From: Chamaea fasciata
Lineage: Eukaryota > Chordata > Aves > Passeriformes > Sylviidae
DNA length: 64,000 bases
Direction: 5' to 3'
Assembly: GCA_029207755.1 (NCBI GenBank)
Contig: JARCOQ010000001.1
Span: 93,871,640 to 93,935,639 of the forward strand
Made by a program: the position numbers and the translations under genes
Notes under the pieces: model-generated
The model's input: only the letters and a program-made list of their open reading frames with translations
Database searches by the model: none
Told to the model about the DNA's origin: nothing
Part shown: positions 48,838 to 62,670 of the stretch, in pieces
How positions within the stretch are numbered: position 1 is the first letter of the stretch
Layout of the letters: every line of letters starts with the position of its first letter

Positions 48838-51800
48838 ATGAGTCTAGTCTTAACATTTATTTCTACACTATCAAAAATGGGTGGGCTTTTTTAGAGAAAA
48901 TTATTTGCCATTTAGTAGTAATCAGCCAGCAATATTACCTTTGTAGCTCAGTGGATTTTAGAGGTATAGAATTGTTTCCTGGCATGTCACTTGATGAGGA
49001 CAGGAGAAGAAAAAATATTTTAAAATGAAATAGCATGAATAAATGCGGAAGGATTCAGAAAGTACCACTGAACTGAAATTAGTTGGTGGTGACTGCTAAA
49101 ACTTTCTCCCAAGTTGCCTCCTGGTGTCCTCTGTGCTGATTCTTATGTAAGTCACATTGAACCCATTAAAAATTATAAGTATTTGTAGAACATAACATAC
49201 AATTGATGTAATCTACTGCTATCTGGGAATTTTCATAAACTATTACAGTATAATGGTGCCTGCTGGCACTGCTATAATTAATTTAAGATAGCATTTCCAC
49301 TAAACCCCCTTATTTTCCAGGGCTTATGTATCTGATAAAAATTCCTCCCAGGCTGAAACTAGGTACACAGGGTCTTGACTGTGAAATTAATTATTCACAA
49401 AACATTAACAGAAGAAAATACAATCATTTCTTATGACACTTTAAAATCTGCATTGTTTTACTAAAATAAATGCAGCAAGTAGAAGCTGGAAGTGACAAAC
49501 AGCTGCTAGCTTTACCAGAAGGGGTAAAAAAGTGTCAACAGTGATACTCAGAGTTGCACAAGGAGATTAAAACACCTGTGGATCACACCTCCTTTTCTCT
49601 AGTTATCCAATGTCAACAAAATTTCACATTTTAAACCAATGCTTTGATTTACTGTATCTTTCTTTTTATGCTTAACAAAAATGTGCCTTTGGATTTTTCT
49701 TTAGCATAAAATAATAGTTGAAGAGAAATGTTGCTAATGTTTCAAAACCAATTTTCTTTTCTTATCTTTATTTTCTTTCTTGAAAGTCCTGATGCCAAAT
49801 GCTTAAGAATCAAGTAGTCATTTTACAGGAAAAATGAAACTTTATAGTCCTGTCAGGAAAAATAAACCTCACCAATAATTCTGTTATAGTAACTGAAGAT
49901 AGTATTGTTCTGTTGGAGGAACACCAAATATTGACAAGTAGACTGTCATTTTGAAAAGAATCTCTTCATATGGTGCCTGCCAGCTGAATGTAGCACCCTC
50001 CCAGCTTCAGCCTCTTCCAGTTAGTAAATAAGCCTTTGTTACTTTCACACCAATGAGGACTCTCAGATCTCAAGTTTTAACTCTCTGATGTGCAGTTTGT
50101 CTCTCCACATCACATCCACTGCCTTTGGCGTTGATGCCCCTCACAGTTATTCTCTGTTATGGATGACAAGAAGAAACTATGGAGAGAAATTCTTTGCCCA
50201 GCTTCTGCATGAAGTGTCATGGGCTGTTCACAGATAAGCAAGAATGATGAGAGGTTAAAATGGAAAGGAGCAAAGGCTGTTGCTGAAAAGATGATAGGCC
50301 TTCTTTTAAGAAGTTTGGGGTTGAAGATTCATTGCTCAATGAGACAGGAGACAATGAACTTGCAAGAGAACAAAGGGCAATTTGGTCATAGTGACTTAGG
50401 GCAATCAAGGGACTTGGAACACCTGGAATCTAGTGAATTAAAACCCCACAAAAGCACACGACTATCAGAAATTTAACAGTGTAATGCAATAATGCAAAAT
50501 ACATGATCCATAGAATTTCAGTTGGTTTTGTAACTGTTTAGAAATTGCTGCAGTTGAGATCTGTTTTAGGGAAATGGATTGGACCTTGATAGATCTTTGA
50601 ACTTCTCTAGGAATCAGTATGATGCAGTTTCGGGGTTTTTAGTTTTTTGTAAAAAGCTTTTATAAGAAACTTCCCCAGTTCCTTCTTGCCAGTATTCCTA
50701 CTATAGATCTTAAACAAACTACACAGAACTTCTGTCTTCCTGCCTTTTCTAAATCCACCACCATATTCATGTTCATATTCATTCTGAGAGTCTTGTTGAT
50801 TCAGTAATCACTGTGATGCCTCGTCAAACCAGTTGAGATTCACAAAATAGAATCAAAGAAGTTTTAAATACAAAATTATTTTTGTACATTAATATGAAAT
50901 TTTGGAAGAATATTATGACTGCACACTAGGGTTTTTTTCCTAAATATTTTAATAGTTATACATATAAAAGTTTTATGAAATTTTAAAACAGTTTTATGGG
51001 GAAATGAGAGAAAGATTCAAGCCTGAATTTCATTTCAATGATAGGTTGCATTGCTTTCAGGTGTTCTTTTCCTTGTCACCTATACCTTAGGATTTCAATA
51101 CAGTAGCAATAACTTCTAAGAAAGAATTCATCACTGAAAGGTTCTGGAACATCAATAAGAAAACTCGTCAACTTCCAGATGATGTTGAAGAGTGATATGA
51201 TATATATTAGTACAATTTTGTTAAAATTAATAATATTTTCTCCAGGGACAGTATTTTAAAAAATCCCCCTTCAATCTAGGTTCAAAGACCATTAGCTGCA
51301 AAACCATACCTCATATTGATGTGCAAACTAATTTTGAGAACATCAACCATAATTCATTTAAGTATCTGCCAATAATCATTATACACTCTGACTGATTAAA
51401 GTGTGGGAAGCCATGTTTGAACTTCCTAATCAGATAGTAGCAAGTAAATTGTATTTTCTTTGTGAGCATGATTGCTAAACTCAAATGTTAGGAAAAAAAC
51501 CTCATATATGGATAGTTGAACATTTAAATGGAATTCACTAATCAGAACTTCCATTTGAACTACAGGATTTATATACCCTAATGTTACAACTGGGTTATTT
51601 TGCAAAACTGTTCTTGCTCCTGAAGATGTGACATTAAGGTTGAATGCTTTCTGTATCGGTCTTGCTGGACATGCAAGATGATTCCAGGTTTGACTCACCC
51701 TTTTGTATATATTGTGTAAATATGACGTCTTGCATCTTCTTTAAAATGTCCTTGATTGATGACCTAAATGACCTTGATTTATTAAACTCATCATAGTATT

Positions 51801-52387
51801 TACTCTAAACAAAATTTTTGTGGTTATGGTTGACCAGAAGATTTTACCAGTCTCAAGATAAATCTGAAAAAGAGATATGCATTAGCAACAATTTTAGCAT
51901 GGAATTTTGCATAATGTTTGAAAGTTCATAAAGAGTTCAGGCTATCTCTTTTGAGAAGGCAGAATGGGTAGGTGCTGAGCATTCTGATTTGAGCTTTACC
52001 TACAGAAAAATCATAAAGTGTTGTCAAGACAAAATTAATCTGTTTGAATTTTTTCTTTCATTTCATCAGGAAAAGGCCAACTATGTTGAATGTCTTTAAT
52101 TCTAATTCTAGATTACAGCTAGTTGTCCATGGGCAAAATGAAGTAACTTCAATATTTTGAGTCCCAACAAGTATCAGTCATGTTTTGCAACCTGCAAAAC
52201 ATTGGGTCTTCAACTGATTTCACTGGGAAAACAGAGTTGAAAGTAATACATCATTCTACCATCTCCCTTTATTTCAAGGAGCAACAAACACTCACATTTA
52301 AAAAGAAGCACCGAATGAGGTGGATTGCTACTACATGGACTTATACTAGAATATAATCCCTATTTCCTTTTCAACACACATGGGATC
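48838..52387. other. unique AT-rich sequence, no gene seen
   Basis: About 3.5 kb with short open frames only and no recognised repeat. Confidence 0.45.
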
Positions 52388-52765
52388 ATAAAAAAAAAGA
52401 GGCTGGAAAAGACCCCAGGAGGTCACCTGCCCCATCTCTCATCCCCAGGGCAGAATCAACAATACATAAATCCTTCCTGACAGTATTTGTCCCACTTGCT
52501 TTTAAAAACAAGGCAGTGACAGAAAAACACACTATCTTCCCACGAATCCCACCCAGGTGTTTCATTATCTTACCACTTTGAGGTTTTCCTAATGCTTACC
52601 TTAAGTCTCTCTTGTTGCAGCTTAGTCATACAAGCAGTCTTACTGTCAGTGAAAATGGAGAACAGTTTATTGCACTCATTCTGGCAGGTTGTGGCATATT
52701 TGAAGAGGAGTACATCTACAATCAGTATCCTCTTCTTAATTCCCAGTCATCATGGGAGAAAGGAT
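52388..52765 (-). mobile_element. old CR1 3' fragment
   Basis: On the plus strand one sees GGCTGGAAAAGACCCCAGGAG, TGAGGTTTTCCTAATGCTTA, AAGTCTCTCTTGTTGCAG, AATGGAGAACAGTTTATTGC and ATATTTGAAGAGGAG in the order of an antisense CR1 3' UTR of the type shared by many amniotes. The terminal repeat is decayed. The 82-codon plus-strand frame across it is antisense to the element and not a gene. Confidence 0.78.
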
Positions 52766-55579
52766 ATAGTAGCAACAGGAAGAAGTAGCTCAGGGCCACT
52801 CCATTTTGTGGTGGTACAATTTTATGCTATTTTTAAGTGACCGCGAAACCACAACTGAGGAAATCACAGATATTCAAATTTGTGCAAGTGGGATAAACAT
52901 CATAGTCAAGAGAAAGAGAGAAACTGGATCTGCAGTAAGTGAAAACAAATGTCTAACTGCAGAACATGTCCTAAAAGAGCTGTAATTTTCCATGTGAGTA
53001 TTTAATTCTGCTTGAAGCCTCAGTTCTGCTCAAGGGATATCAAGAAGTAGCTGGAGAATGTCTCCAATATTTCTGAATAGTCTCAGTAGGTGATGACTAT
53101 ATTACTGCTATATCTTTTTATTTAATGTATCACAGGTTAAACAACCAGACCAAAATTACTATTTGCATCTCACTTACATGCTTTTGATCCAACTTCTTTA
53201 TTACAGTTCATTGTGGCAAAAAGAGTTTTAAAAAGTTATAATTAAGCTTCCATGATAGCTCACCCAGGAGACTGAAATGTTCTTTCATAAGACTTTTTCT
53301 CCAATAAATCTTGGTCACATATCAGTTGATGGAAAGTGAGCCATAGTGGGATGGGGAGGAGGGGCACTTCAAGAAAACAGATTTAAAATGACAGTGTAGC
53401 TATGCAGATTATGATTTAAAGTTTTTCTAAATTAATCCACCTTATCAGGAACTTCACTGAATCCCTAGAACATTATTGGCAGGGCATGACCACTGACATC
53501 TCTCCTTCTCTGTTGCTCTTGTGTTATTGCCTTGTTTCACTGCTTCAACTTTGGTTGGAAAGTGTTAAAAAATTTACTAAGTACTGCTACATAAACTTTA
53601 CTTGGTATCTTCTTGCTTTCAAGAGTACAGTGATCTCCTATTTCCTGCCTAGAATTTTATAATTTTGCACCTGGCATGTGAAACAGATTCCTAGGCAGCC
53701 TCAATTATTTAACAAAAACACTGACTTGGCATTCTGCTACATCAGGGTCTTTTGTTAAATAAAATGTAACTGAGTAAACATGAGACTCTCATCCCTAGTC
53801 TTCCTCAGTTCCTATATGAAAGATGAGAATAAATGTGTATTGACCTTTCCTGCTTCCAGTACAAGCACTGAACAGTTTGTTTCTAAATTTTCTCCTTTGT
53901 AATGAGGGATTTTTTTCAATACATGGCGTGATAAGTCAATAAACTGAGGCTTCCTTTCAATTTATTTGCAAACAGCAACATTGCCACCAAAATATTGGAG
54001 GCCATGCCTCCAATACATTAGAGGCCATATGGATATTCCACTATGCACAAAGTTTATGGCAAGTCCTTTTGTTTTGGAAGCTGGGTCCCCTTTTGTAGAC
54101 ATGTTTCCATTTAATAATTAGAATATCACTTTCCTTCAGCTTGTATCAAATATTTCACAACCCATATGGAACTTGAGAATGATATTTAAATTGGAACAAG
54201 TCAAAATGGAAAATATTAGCTAAAAAAATCAGGGAGAAATGTTCTTTTTTAATCAGAAAAAAATTAATCACATTTCTGTAATTCCAATTAATTCTAAAAT
54301 ATTATAGGTAGGCTTGGTACTATTGCTGATTACTAGGGAGTATTTTGTGCTTTCAGTACCAAAGCTCTTTGTCTATAGTTATGTATTTTCTCAAGCTGGA
54401 ACTTTTTTCTAGATCAGGTGAAGAAAATGACTATAGGACTGTATAAATAAAACTAGAGCATTAAAGGCTATTTTGCTTCCTGTGTCTGAGAACAGGTCTG
54501 GGCAGCAGAAATGAGGACTGAACTTGCCTCTCCTGTGCCCTCAACTGTCCAGCTGCTGGGCCTGAACGAGCACCAGGATGGAAAAGAAAAGGTAGATCAG
54601 GGACAGACCCACTTGGAGGGGATCTGTCAGGGAGACTGTTAGAGACTGTTATACTGACTTGCTGACAAAAAGGAGGTAGAGATCATGACTGAGAGCAGAG
54701 GAAAGATGAGGCAGATAACATATTTCCTGTCTCCTCATTTGCTTTTTTAATGGAAGGCTGTTGCGACAGGGAAAGAAAAGGGAGGTGTGAATACAGTTAT
54801 GATTTTGGTTTTTGGTGCAGTCACACAGAGCACAACACTGATGCTTTGCAGAGTTGTTCCAGTAATGTAAAAAAATTAAATGTAAACAATATATCTCTAA
54901 CAGTACATATAAAATAAGGGATCCCAGGGGCAAGTAATTAATTTAAGCCACTTATCTTGCTTACTGGCAAATTGCAGGAGTATTTTGTCCTCATTTTCTT
55001 CTCAATGCAATTCCAGCTCTATCCCCTGTAATGATCTCCCTGCTGTTTTGACTCTGACTGCTCTTAACCACATAAAAAGGTTGTCTTTCTTTCTCCTGTC
55101 AGTACTATCCCAATGTACAGGAACTGGTATAAGGAGGGACTAACTACTGACTTTTGCTCTTGCATGTATTTAAGACATACAAGATAGCACTATATCCCCC
55201 TCATCATCTAGCCTAGAATATTCTCAAGCTGCAGTATTTTTAATGTTGAAAATCTGGAGTTAAATGGAGAACAAAACTTTGATTTTTGAACCCTGACATT
55301 ACTTTCTTAATCATTAATCACCAAAAATTAAATAAATAAATGCTTATTTTAGGAAGACCAAGCTACAGGCCTTGGACAGGTAAATTATCAATGATTCCTT
55401 TCTATAAGCATATGTGTGTCTATGTAAAGATAGGTGGGGAAATGTTCTCAATGATACTTGCTCTGTAGAATAGTGGAATTTGTGGCTAAACAGAGATTTT
55501 CTGAATGAATGTCAAGTTTTCTGACTTGTGGAAAACATTGTGGTCACGTCTTGCCCAACACACTGATAAAAATCAGCTC
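52766..55579. other. unique sequence, no gene seen
   Basis: Contains a perfect hairpin at 53993-54015 and a slightly GC-richer stretch at 54480-54640 with no recognised family. No gene. Confidence 0.42.
53993..54015. repeat. perfect 10-bp-arm hairpin
   Basis: TATTGGAGGC, loop CAT, GCCTCCAATA. A third partial arm (ATTAGAGGCC) lies just after it. Confidence 0.85.
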
Positions 55580-55699
55580 TTGTGTTTCTTTATTTCAGGA
55601 CAAGACTCTTCAGGTATTGCTGGATTGAGAAACGACAGTGTTTCAGCTCAAGCAGTTGTTGAAGAAGGATTGAAAAGGAGAATTAAAAATAATACTTAA
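55580..55699 (+). other. exon-like segment with strong splice acceptor
   Basis: TGTGTTTCTTTATTTCAG ending at 55598 is an excellent 3' splice site. The frame stays open after it for 33 codons to the stop at 55697-55699, with a coding-like charged tail (VVEEGLKRRIKNNT). A CAG-GTATTG at 55611-55619 could even define a 15-base microexon. No known protein is recognised and no partner exon is visible, so chance is the likeliest explanation. Confidence 0.15.
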
Positions 55700-57900
55700 G
55701 TGCCTAAAGAGAGGTTGGCAAACAAATTGTGATCTTTTATATAAAGTCTTCTTTAGCAGGAGATGAAGAGATTTTTTTTGCCAGTGTAATAAACTAGTAA
55801 ATGAACAGGACTCTGTTCCTGTCAAATGAAGCTGGAAGATTGGTCAGTTCAAGTGGAGATACTTAGATTTTTATCCCAACATTCAAATTGTGTTTTGCTA
55901 AACCATCACACATAACATGTGCAATGTGCAAAGCCAATGCATTTTCCCGAAGTAGGGGAAGAGTTATATTTGAACCTCATATCAAATTAAATGTTAAGAT
56001 GGCTGTTCAGGATTTTATTAATGCTTTTAATATAGTAAGTTTATGAATCGAAATGCTGGATGATAAAGAAGAAAAAAAAAAAGTGAACATATTTTCATGA
56101 CTTCTGGAAACTTTCCAGTCATTCACTACATGTGAGATTATCAAAACACTGCAGTTGTAGGCTAATGCTCCCATTGTCACCAGTTTGACAGTTGGAGAAG
56201 GCATCTCTGACTGCCCTTTTTTGCAGGAGATGGGATGATCCAGGCCCATAATTTTTCATTCTTTTTCACATGCCCATTTGAGGACTAGCCACAGACTCAG
56301 TGTCAGGCATGAATACTAGTATATACAACTATTTGTAATAAGGATGCAGTCATGCCTAATTTACAGAGCCTGTGTTTGAATGCCCTTATAACAGCCTATA
56401 ACAACCACTGAAATTAAAAAAAGAGCCAAAAACAAAACAAAAAACCCAAACAAACAAACAAAAAACCTTCCCAGGACAATATTCAAGTTAGTTAAATTTT
56501 TAGAGAGGCTTTGTACTTCAGGATTCAGAGCTGGATAAGACACGTGGGTGGCACAGGGCTACAGGCTATCCCATTGATCCACTCTTTTGACAGGTGGTAG
56601 ATGTCCAGGTTAAGCTATTGCCTAATTGCTATAGACACACTGTGGATAGGGAATAAGCAGATGCAGCTCTCCAGGCAGAGGGACCCATGGGCTGGAACAG
56701 AGACATCCTCTCAAAAGATCTTATAGATGACAATGCTTCAGCTGCAATTTGCATTATTCTGTTTATTCTTAATTTTGTTGATTAGGCTAAATCCTGGAAA
56801 GAGTTGGAATGTGCTGTTCTACACAGTATGTACACCACCTTTTGGGGGTGTAATGAATGCTCATTGTCAGAGAGGCTGGGTAAAACTATGTCACCTCCAA
56901 ACAGAGGTGTCTTTCTTGCAGGCACACTTTTGGAACTGAGGCATATACAGGGCACAGAAGTGTGGTGTTGTTGTTGCTTCTCTCTTTCTTTTTTTTTTTC
57001 TTTTTCCTTTCTCTCTTTTTGGTTTTGTTTGGTTTTGTTTTTTGTTTTTTGTTTTGTTTTGTTTTCTTGAAATAAATAAATAACCAGGAGGATATTTGAG
57101 ATTTTAAAAAAAGTTGTAAATTTAAAACAACCTTTCTCCATAATGAATTGTCGGTTTCTTATTGATTTTTCTAGCTACACGGTCTGTAAACATTTCAGAT
57201 TAAGTGTGTCTTGCCATGCTGGTCCCCTGCTTGAAGGTAATGTTTCCAAAAGCCACTCCAAAGCCAAACACAGGGGCCATTGCTGAGGTGTTTTTGCACG
57301 TGAAGAGGCTGCCACCAGCTCTCCTCCATGACACTCAGTGGTGCTGTGCGTATGGAAGCAGAAAGAGAGCAAGGGACCTCCAAATTTGTTTCCCTTGCTC
57401 TTCTTCACTGTATTAGCTTATCATTTTTTGTCATTTTTGCCCTTTCCATCTTCCCTGTACCCAAGAGGTCAGCATGTGAAAAGCACTATATAGTGTAAAC
57501 ATCGCTGTGAAATAGCTAATTTGCCACAGTGGCAGGGGGTCTCATTGCTACTCCTCTACCTCCTTTTTCTTTCAAACATTTGACAGCACTTCCTCCTCCT
57601 GCCACCTCCTGACCTGAATCAGGGACACAACGTGTGATCATTTGTTCATCAATTATGTAACATCAGCAGGACAGGAGGTTTTCCAGGCTCTGAATCCTCC
57701 CACCCTTTTCCTCAAACCTTTCCTCTCTTCTAAAACTTAACCATAACATAAGGAAAAAATAACATTGACACAAATCAAGTCGTGCCCAAAGACTGTGTGG
57801 ACATACTGAATGGGAGCATTGGGAATGAGAGATAATGAATAGAAGAGTACGGATGTTTGTGGTTTTAACCTTTTTTTTTCGTGTGTGAGTGCTGATTCCC
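55700..57900. other. unique sequence with A-rich and T-rich simple repeats, no gene seen
   Basis: A CAAA-rich tract lies at about 56425-56466. A T-rich tract with TTTTG units lies at about 56980-57068. The intervening DNA, including the slightly GC-richer 57190-57420, shows no recognised gene or transposon. Confidence 0.45.
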
Positions 57901-58480
57901 ATGGACTGTCTGCACTGAGTCAGTGCAAATTCTCCGTGCCAGTTCTTAGCCCTCTAGTGCCTGAGTTTTGTCACATCCACAGTTTTCTTTCTTTCTCCTG
58001 TAGCTTTTATGTGACCCCCGAGCTCATAATATTCCACACGCTGAGTGTCAGCTGAGTCCAAACAAAGAGACCTTTCTACTCTGGCAGAAATTCGTTAAAG
58101 TCTCCAGCATCAGAATTTACGGCCGCTTTCTTTTGAAATGCTTGACATTTCCTCACAATTTCTTAGATATACTTGGTGGGTAAAGTGCGTCATCTTTGTT
58201 TGAATTTATCACACATAATAAGCCATTTTCTCCCAGTTTAATGTCATCCCCTCGGTAACCAGGAGGTCGGAGGCAACAACGCAAAAACAGCAAATTTGTC
58301 AATGGAATGTGTAAAGCTTAGTATAAATTTATCTTGTCCTAATCCCTTGGCCCCTTTTCATACCATGATTTTTCATATGCATATGAGAATTTTCAGAGTA
58401 TTGGTTTCTCACACATTTCACTGCCTGTGGACAGAGCTGAAATACAGGGTGAGCTGTCAACTTCCATCAAGGCAAATTAA
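57901..58480. promoter_or_regulatory. candidate conserved non-coding element with AP-1/MAF-type palindrome
   Basis: Repeat-free and more balanced in composition than its surroundings. It contains the 17-base palindrome TGCACTGAGTCAGTGCA at 57911-57927, centred on the AP-1 core TGAGTCA. A POU-like palindrome, TCATATGCATATGA, lies at 58373-58386, and several CpG are retained. Enhancer function is inferred from these motifs. Confidence 0.3.
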
Positions 58481-61319
58481 AAAAAAAAGGTTCCATACAG
58501 TAAACTGTGTTTCACTCTCCCAACCTCTATGCTATTTGAAGCTGAACACTGTTCCCTCTATATTTTTCTACGTGCACAGAACTCGGCAAATTCTCTGCAG
58601 AAATCAAATTAAATAAATGCAACTAATTGATAACTTTTCCCCTTCATGATCTGAATTGAGTTTCACTGAGGCCCAGAAGTCCTGTTTTCTAGAATTCTAT
58701 TTAAATAGAAAGAAAGGAAGAAAGAAAATGAGAGAGAGAAAAAAAAAATCTCAGTTTATGCTTCAGGTCATCCACGCAAAGACTTCAGATGGCAGTAAAA
58801 CTCACAGAACAATTCTCTTTTCCTGGGTGCTCTCTGCCTGTACCTAGCCATTGCTGTGACATTTCAAAGTGAAGATCCACTGTTGCAGAGGTTACCTAAC
58901 TGTTTATTCTTAAAATAACTTTGAAACTTCAGGCCTGCTTCTTCTTAGAAATTGGGAAAAGGTCAGTACATTTATTAAAGGGATAAATAGCTGATGTTAA
59001 CGCCTAAAACAAGGTATCCCTGAAGACATTTACTGTAACCAGGAGTTACACTGAATTTTATTAGACCAATTTTGCGTGTTAAAGGAATCCTGTGATACTC
59101 CTGCAGTCCCAGGTTTAGTATGATTTTTTAAGAGGATTCCACATGAGCAGGAATAAACAGAAACAATTCCATAAATATTTCTCTAATTTATTAGCTTGGA
59201 AAAAATTATTCACAAATTGGATCAAAATAGAAAAAAATCAAACATAGTGATTTATTTCTTTATTATTAATTTATTTAGGTGTGTTGGTCATGAAAAGCTG
59301 ATGGTGAAACAAACCAATACCAATAGTAAAGCTATCCATTCCAGGTTAATTAAATAAAATTTTCCAGTCTAGCTGAAGACTTCACTAGGACAAGTTCTTA
59401 AATGTGATTTTATCAATTTGGAGTCCAAAAGTAGCAAAGCAGAATCATATGCCTCAAACATCTAGATCAGGTATTTTAATAATTTTATGTTACAATCTGA
59501 ATGTGTTCCACCAAACATTTTCAGGGGTGGTGAGTTGGGGTATTTTTCAGTTATAGATTTTGCGTGGGCAGCATCTTGTTAAATGGATGACAGGTGATAA
59601 TGCCAAGTAACTTTACAGTCTTGACCAAAATGTGAGAGATGGACATCCTCTGCTACATAACCATTAGACTCCAAATACATTTTGGGTAATCAAATGTTAT
59701 CTATTATATGTTTTCTGACGGGAACAGCACAGCAGGAATGGTTCAGTGTCATTTCCTTAGAAATGGTGAATGAGGCTTGAGAGGGTCTGAGACTCAGACA
59801 AACTCTTTGTCTGTTCATTTCCAGTCTCTCAACTACAAGCACAAAACCTTGTCAGGACAGTAATATTTCTGTTCATGTTCTGCTCTAGAGCTAGGAGAGG
59901 TAAAAGAGCACAACAGTTTAATAGGAAGGAAACACTGGCTGAGGAATCACAGGACTCATTGCTTTGGATTCTTGCTGACACTTCTTGCCATTCATTTCTT
60001 CTCTGACACTGCTCATCTAGCTCTTATTTTTTACTCTTACATCACAGGTTTTAATATTTAAAGTGAATGAAAAGAACCATTTATTTACATGGTGTTTAGA
60101 CATCAGAGCACTTGGTGTCAGTGCAGGTCTCAGACAATTTACTGGAACAGGCTGGAGAAGACTGCAGCTTGTTTGGACTGCCAGCATTGGTGACTATGTA
60201 ATCAAAACAAGTGATGGTCAAATTCAGCACATTCATTCCCCCATCACAGGGATCAAAGATTTCCCCTGAGAATCAGAAATTAAGGCATGCCATTGGAAGT
60301 ACTCAACAAGTAGTCAACTACCCCAAAAGATTTTCATCCTATCCTGCAGCACAGGCACTTTGCTTTGCTAGAAGAAATACTAGGAAAAACTGACAATCTC
60401 CTCTGTTCTGGCAAGTCTCACACCGTTATTAAGAATCAGCCCACAGATCACTGGTTGGGAGCTAGGTTCTGTCTGGTGTTTGAGTTGTTTACTTCTTTAC
60501 AAAATGTTTGTAATAGCTGACAGGGAAAAAAAAAAAAAAAAGATTTTTAGAGTAATTTCACTGGATGGTTTAAATATATTTTTAAGAGAGAAACACTATT
60601 TTTTTTTCCAAATATGTCTGACCAAAATCTCCAGAAGAACCTTCTGAATTTTTTTTTCTGGGGTGGGTGGGGGAAATTAGTAATATGGGACATGCAGTGC
60701 TTTTTTTAGTTTCTTAAAGCATAGTCCTATATGATCCTGAGCTATTACGTGATTTTCTTTTTTGTCTAACTATCATATAAAGATATAAATCAATTAAATT
60801 TGCCTGACCATGTTAAGAATAAACCAGAGAACTAGAGCTGACACAACACCTAATTTTCTATTTTCTTAGTAATCTTTTCTTTCTAATAGAATGAGCATAT
60901 TTAATCAACTAATACTGCTTATCTGGATAAATATATATGGCATTACAAGTAGCATACAGTTATTAATATTTCAAGCCAACTTTTTATCACCTGACAATGG
61001 TTAATGTTCTGAAACACTCTTTGTTATCCACAGCCTTGTGATCTTACATCGCAACTGGTTTTACTGATTCTTTGAAAATGTGCAGAAATCCAGGGTAACT
61101 TAATTGACTTAAATGAGGTAAATGCAGCAGGAGACTGGCAAGGAAATGGAATGAAGGATTTAGGGTACACTGATGACTGTCCAGTATTTATTTTACTGAT
61201 GGCTGTTTTTTGAGGTTATATTGAATAGTGTTTTCCAGGTAAATTAGTGATAACTAAGGATACTTAGTGCTATGAAGACCTTTGTTCTCTTGTTTTCTGT
61301 GTGTTCAGCCTGCTCAGGT
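58481..61319. other. unique AT-rich sequence, no gene seen
   Basis: Short frames and small A runs (for example about 60524-60541). No recognised repeat family or exon. Confidence 0.45.
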
Positions 61320-61410
61320 TTTTGGTTGGGTTTTGATTTTTTAGGGTTTTTTGGTGGTGGTGGTGGTTGTGGTGTTTTTTGTTTTGTTTTCTGTTTGTTT
61401 GTTTATTTTT
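61320..61410. repeat. G/T-rich low-complexity tract with (GGT)n
   Basis: Only G and T for most of its length, with GGTGGTGGTGGTGGTTG near 61350-61370 and TTTG units after it. Open frames on both strands here are artefacts. Confidence 0.88.
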
Positions 61411-62434
61411 TCTTAGAAGCTTGAGGCAGAAGACCAAATACATCCCTGCATTGCATTGTGTGGTCATTCTTTCAAAGCCGATGGCACTGTTATTGCGGGA
61501 GGACAGAAATGTAACATCTGAAAAAATACTCTGGTTACATTTCTATTGGTTTTGACTGCATTTGAGTTCTTGCTAAACAATTTTCAGACACAAAACTTAA
61601 TTTGAAACGTTACTGATGCTTCTATTACATAGAAGTAGCTTTGGAAGACATATGACTGATTGGGTGTCAACAAGGCCAAATATAGGGTCACTATGAAGAA
61701 ATGTGTCTTGACCTCATGCCAAATCTGAGCTCTTGTCAAGTTCTCACAGTTAAAGTCCTTTTCAAAACCTCAAATATGTTTTCCTTCCTCTGGTGTCTAA
61801 CTAAAGGTAGAATTTTATCTAGTAAGTTCCTCATGGCTGTCACTCCGTAGTTCTGTTACTCATCATGTACACAAGGGTCCTAAATCTGTGGCCATTGCAC
61901 TGAAATTGATTTTTCAGTTAAGATAGGAGCTGCTGTATTCCACCCGCATAGAAGAGAGATTTTGGTACATGAAGTGAGAATGTGCTATCCCAGCAATACG
62001 TATTTACCTTCTATTCACCTCATTCTGTGGCCAGTGAGAAGATAGCCACTTCCTGCTGGAAAACTGCTTCAACTGAACCATCTGAGGCAAATTAATTATC
62101 AATATTCAACTTAGGGTTGTTTTTTTTTAAAACCATTTAGTCTATTTCTGCATTCATATAATTTTCAAGATTTCTTATATATTTATATAATTTCCCCTGC
62201 TATAATTTAATGTGCATATTGCAGTTGCAAAGGAATAGATGAAATTATATGCACTGTGGTATTTATCTTAAGAAAATATGTTGGAAACAAATGTTGTGGT
62301 GAAGTACTAGTGTAGTATTACTGAAAAATCACCAAAGACAAGCTACTTTGTGTTTAACTTGCAAAATGAAAGCTTTGTTGAGATTAAAATAATATATCTT
62401 ACACTGAGAGACTTAAGATTTGAGTCCATTTATT
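61411..62434. other. unique sequence, no gene seen
   Basis: No repeat family or exon recognised. Confidence 0.45.
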
Positions 62435-62670
62435 TCGTCAAAAGAGAAGTTGAGGGGTGATTTGGTTTCAACATATAAGATGAAGGAGAAAAAAGACAAA
62501 AAAACCAGTTCTTAAACCTAATGAAGAAATTAATGACAAAAAGCTAATAGATGGAAGCTAATTAAAAAGACAAATTTGAACAAATAATATGGCATGCATT
62601 AATAAGAGTCAAATGATTAAAAGATGGAACTATCAGTGGAAAACCTGGATTTTCCTTCTTTTGATTCCTC
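62435..62670 (+). mobile_element. old CR1 3' fragment
   Basis: AGAGAAGTTGAGGGGTGATT is followed by ATAGATGGAAGCTAATTAAAAA, then GACAAATTTGAAC, then a decayed match to the region that reads GGAACAATTT...GGATTCTCC in old amniote CR1 families. Order and spacing agree, but the copy is heavily mutated and its 3' terminus is missing. Confidence 0.62.
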
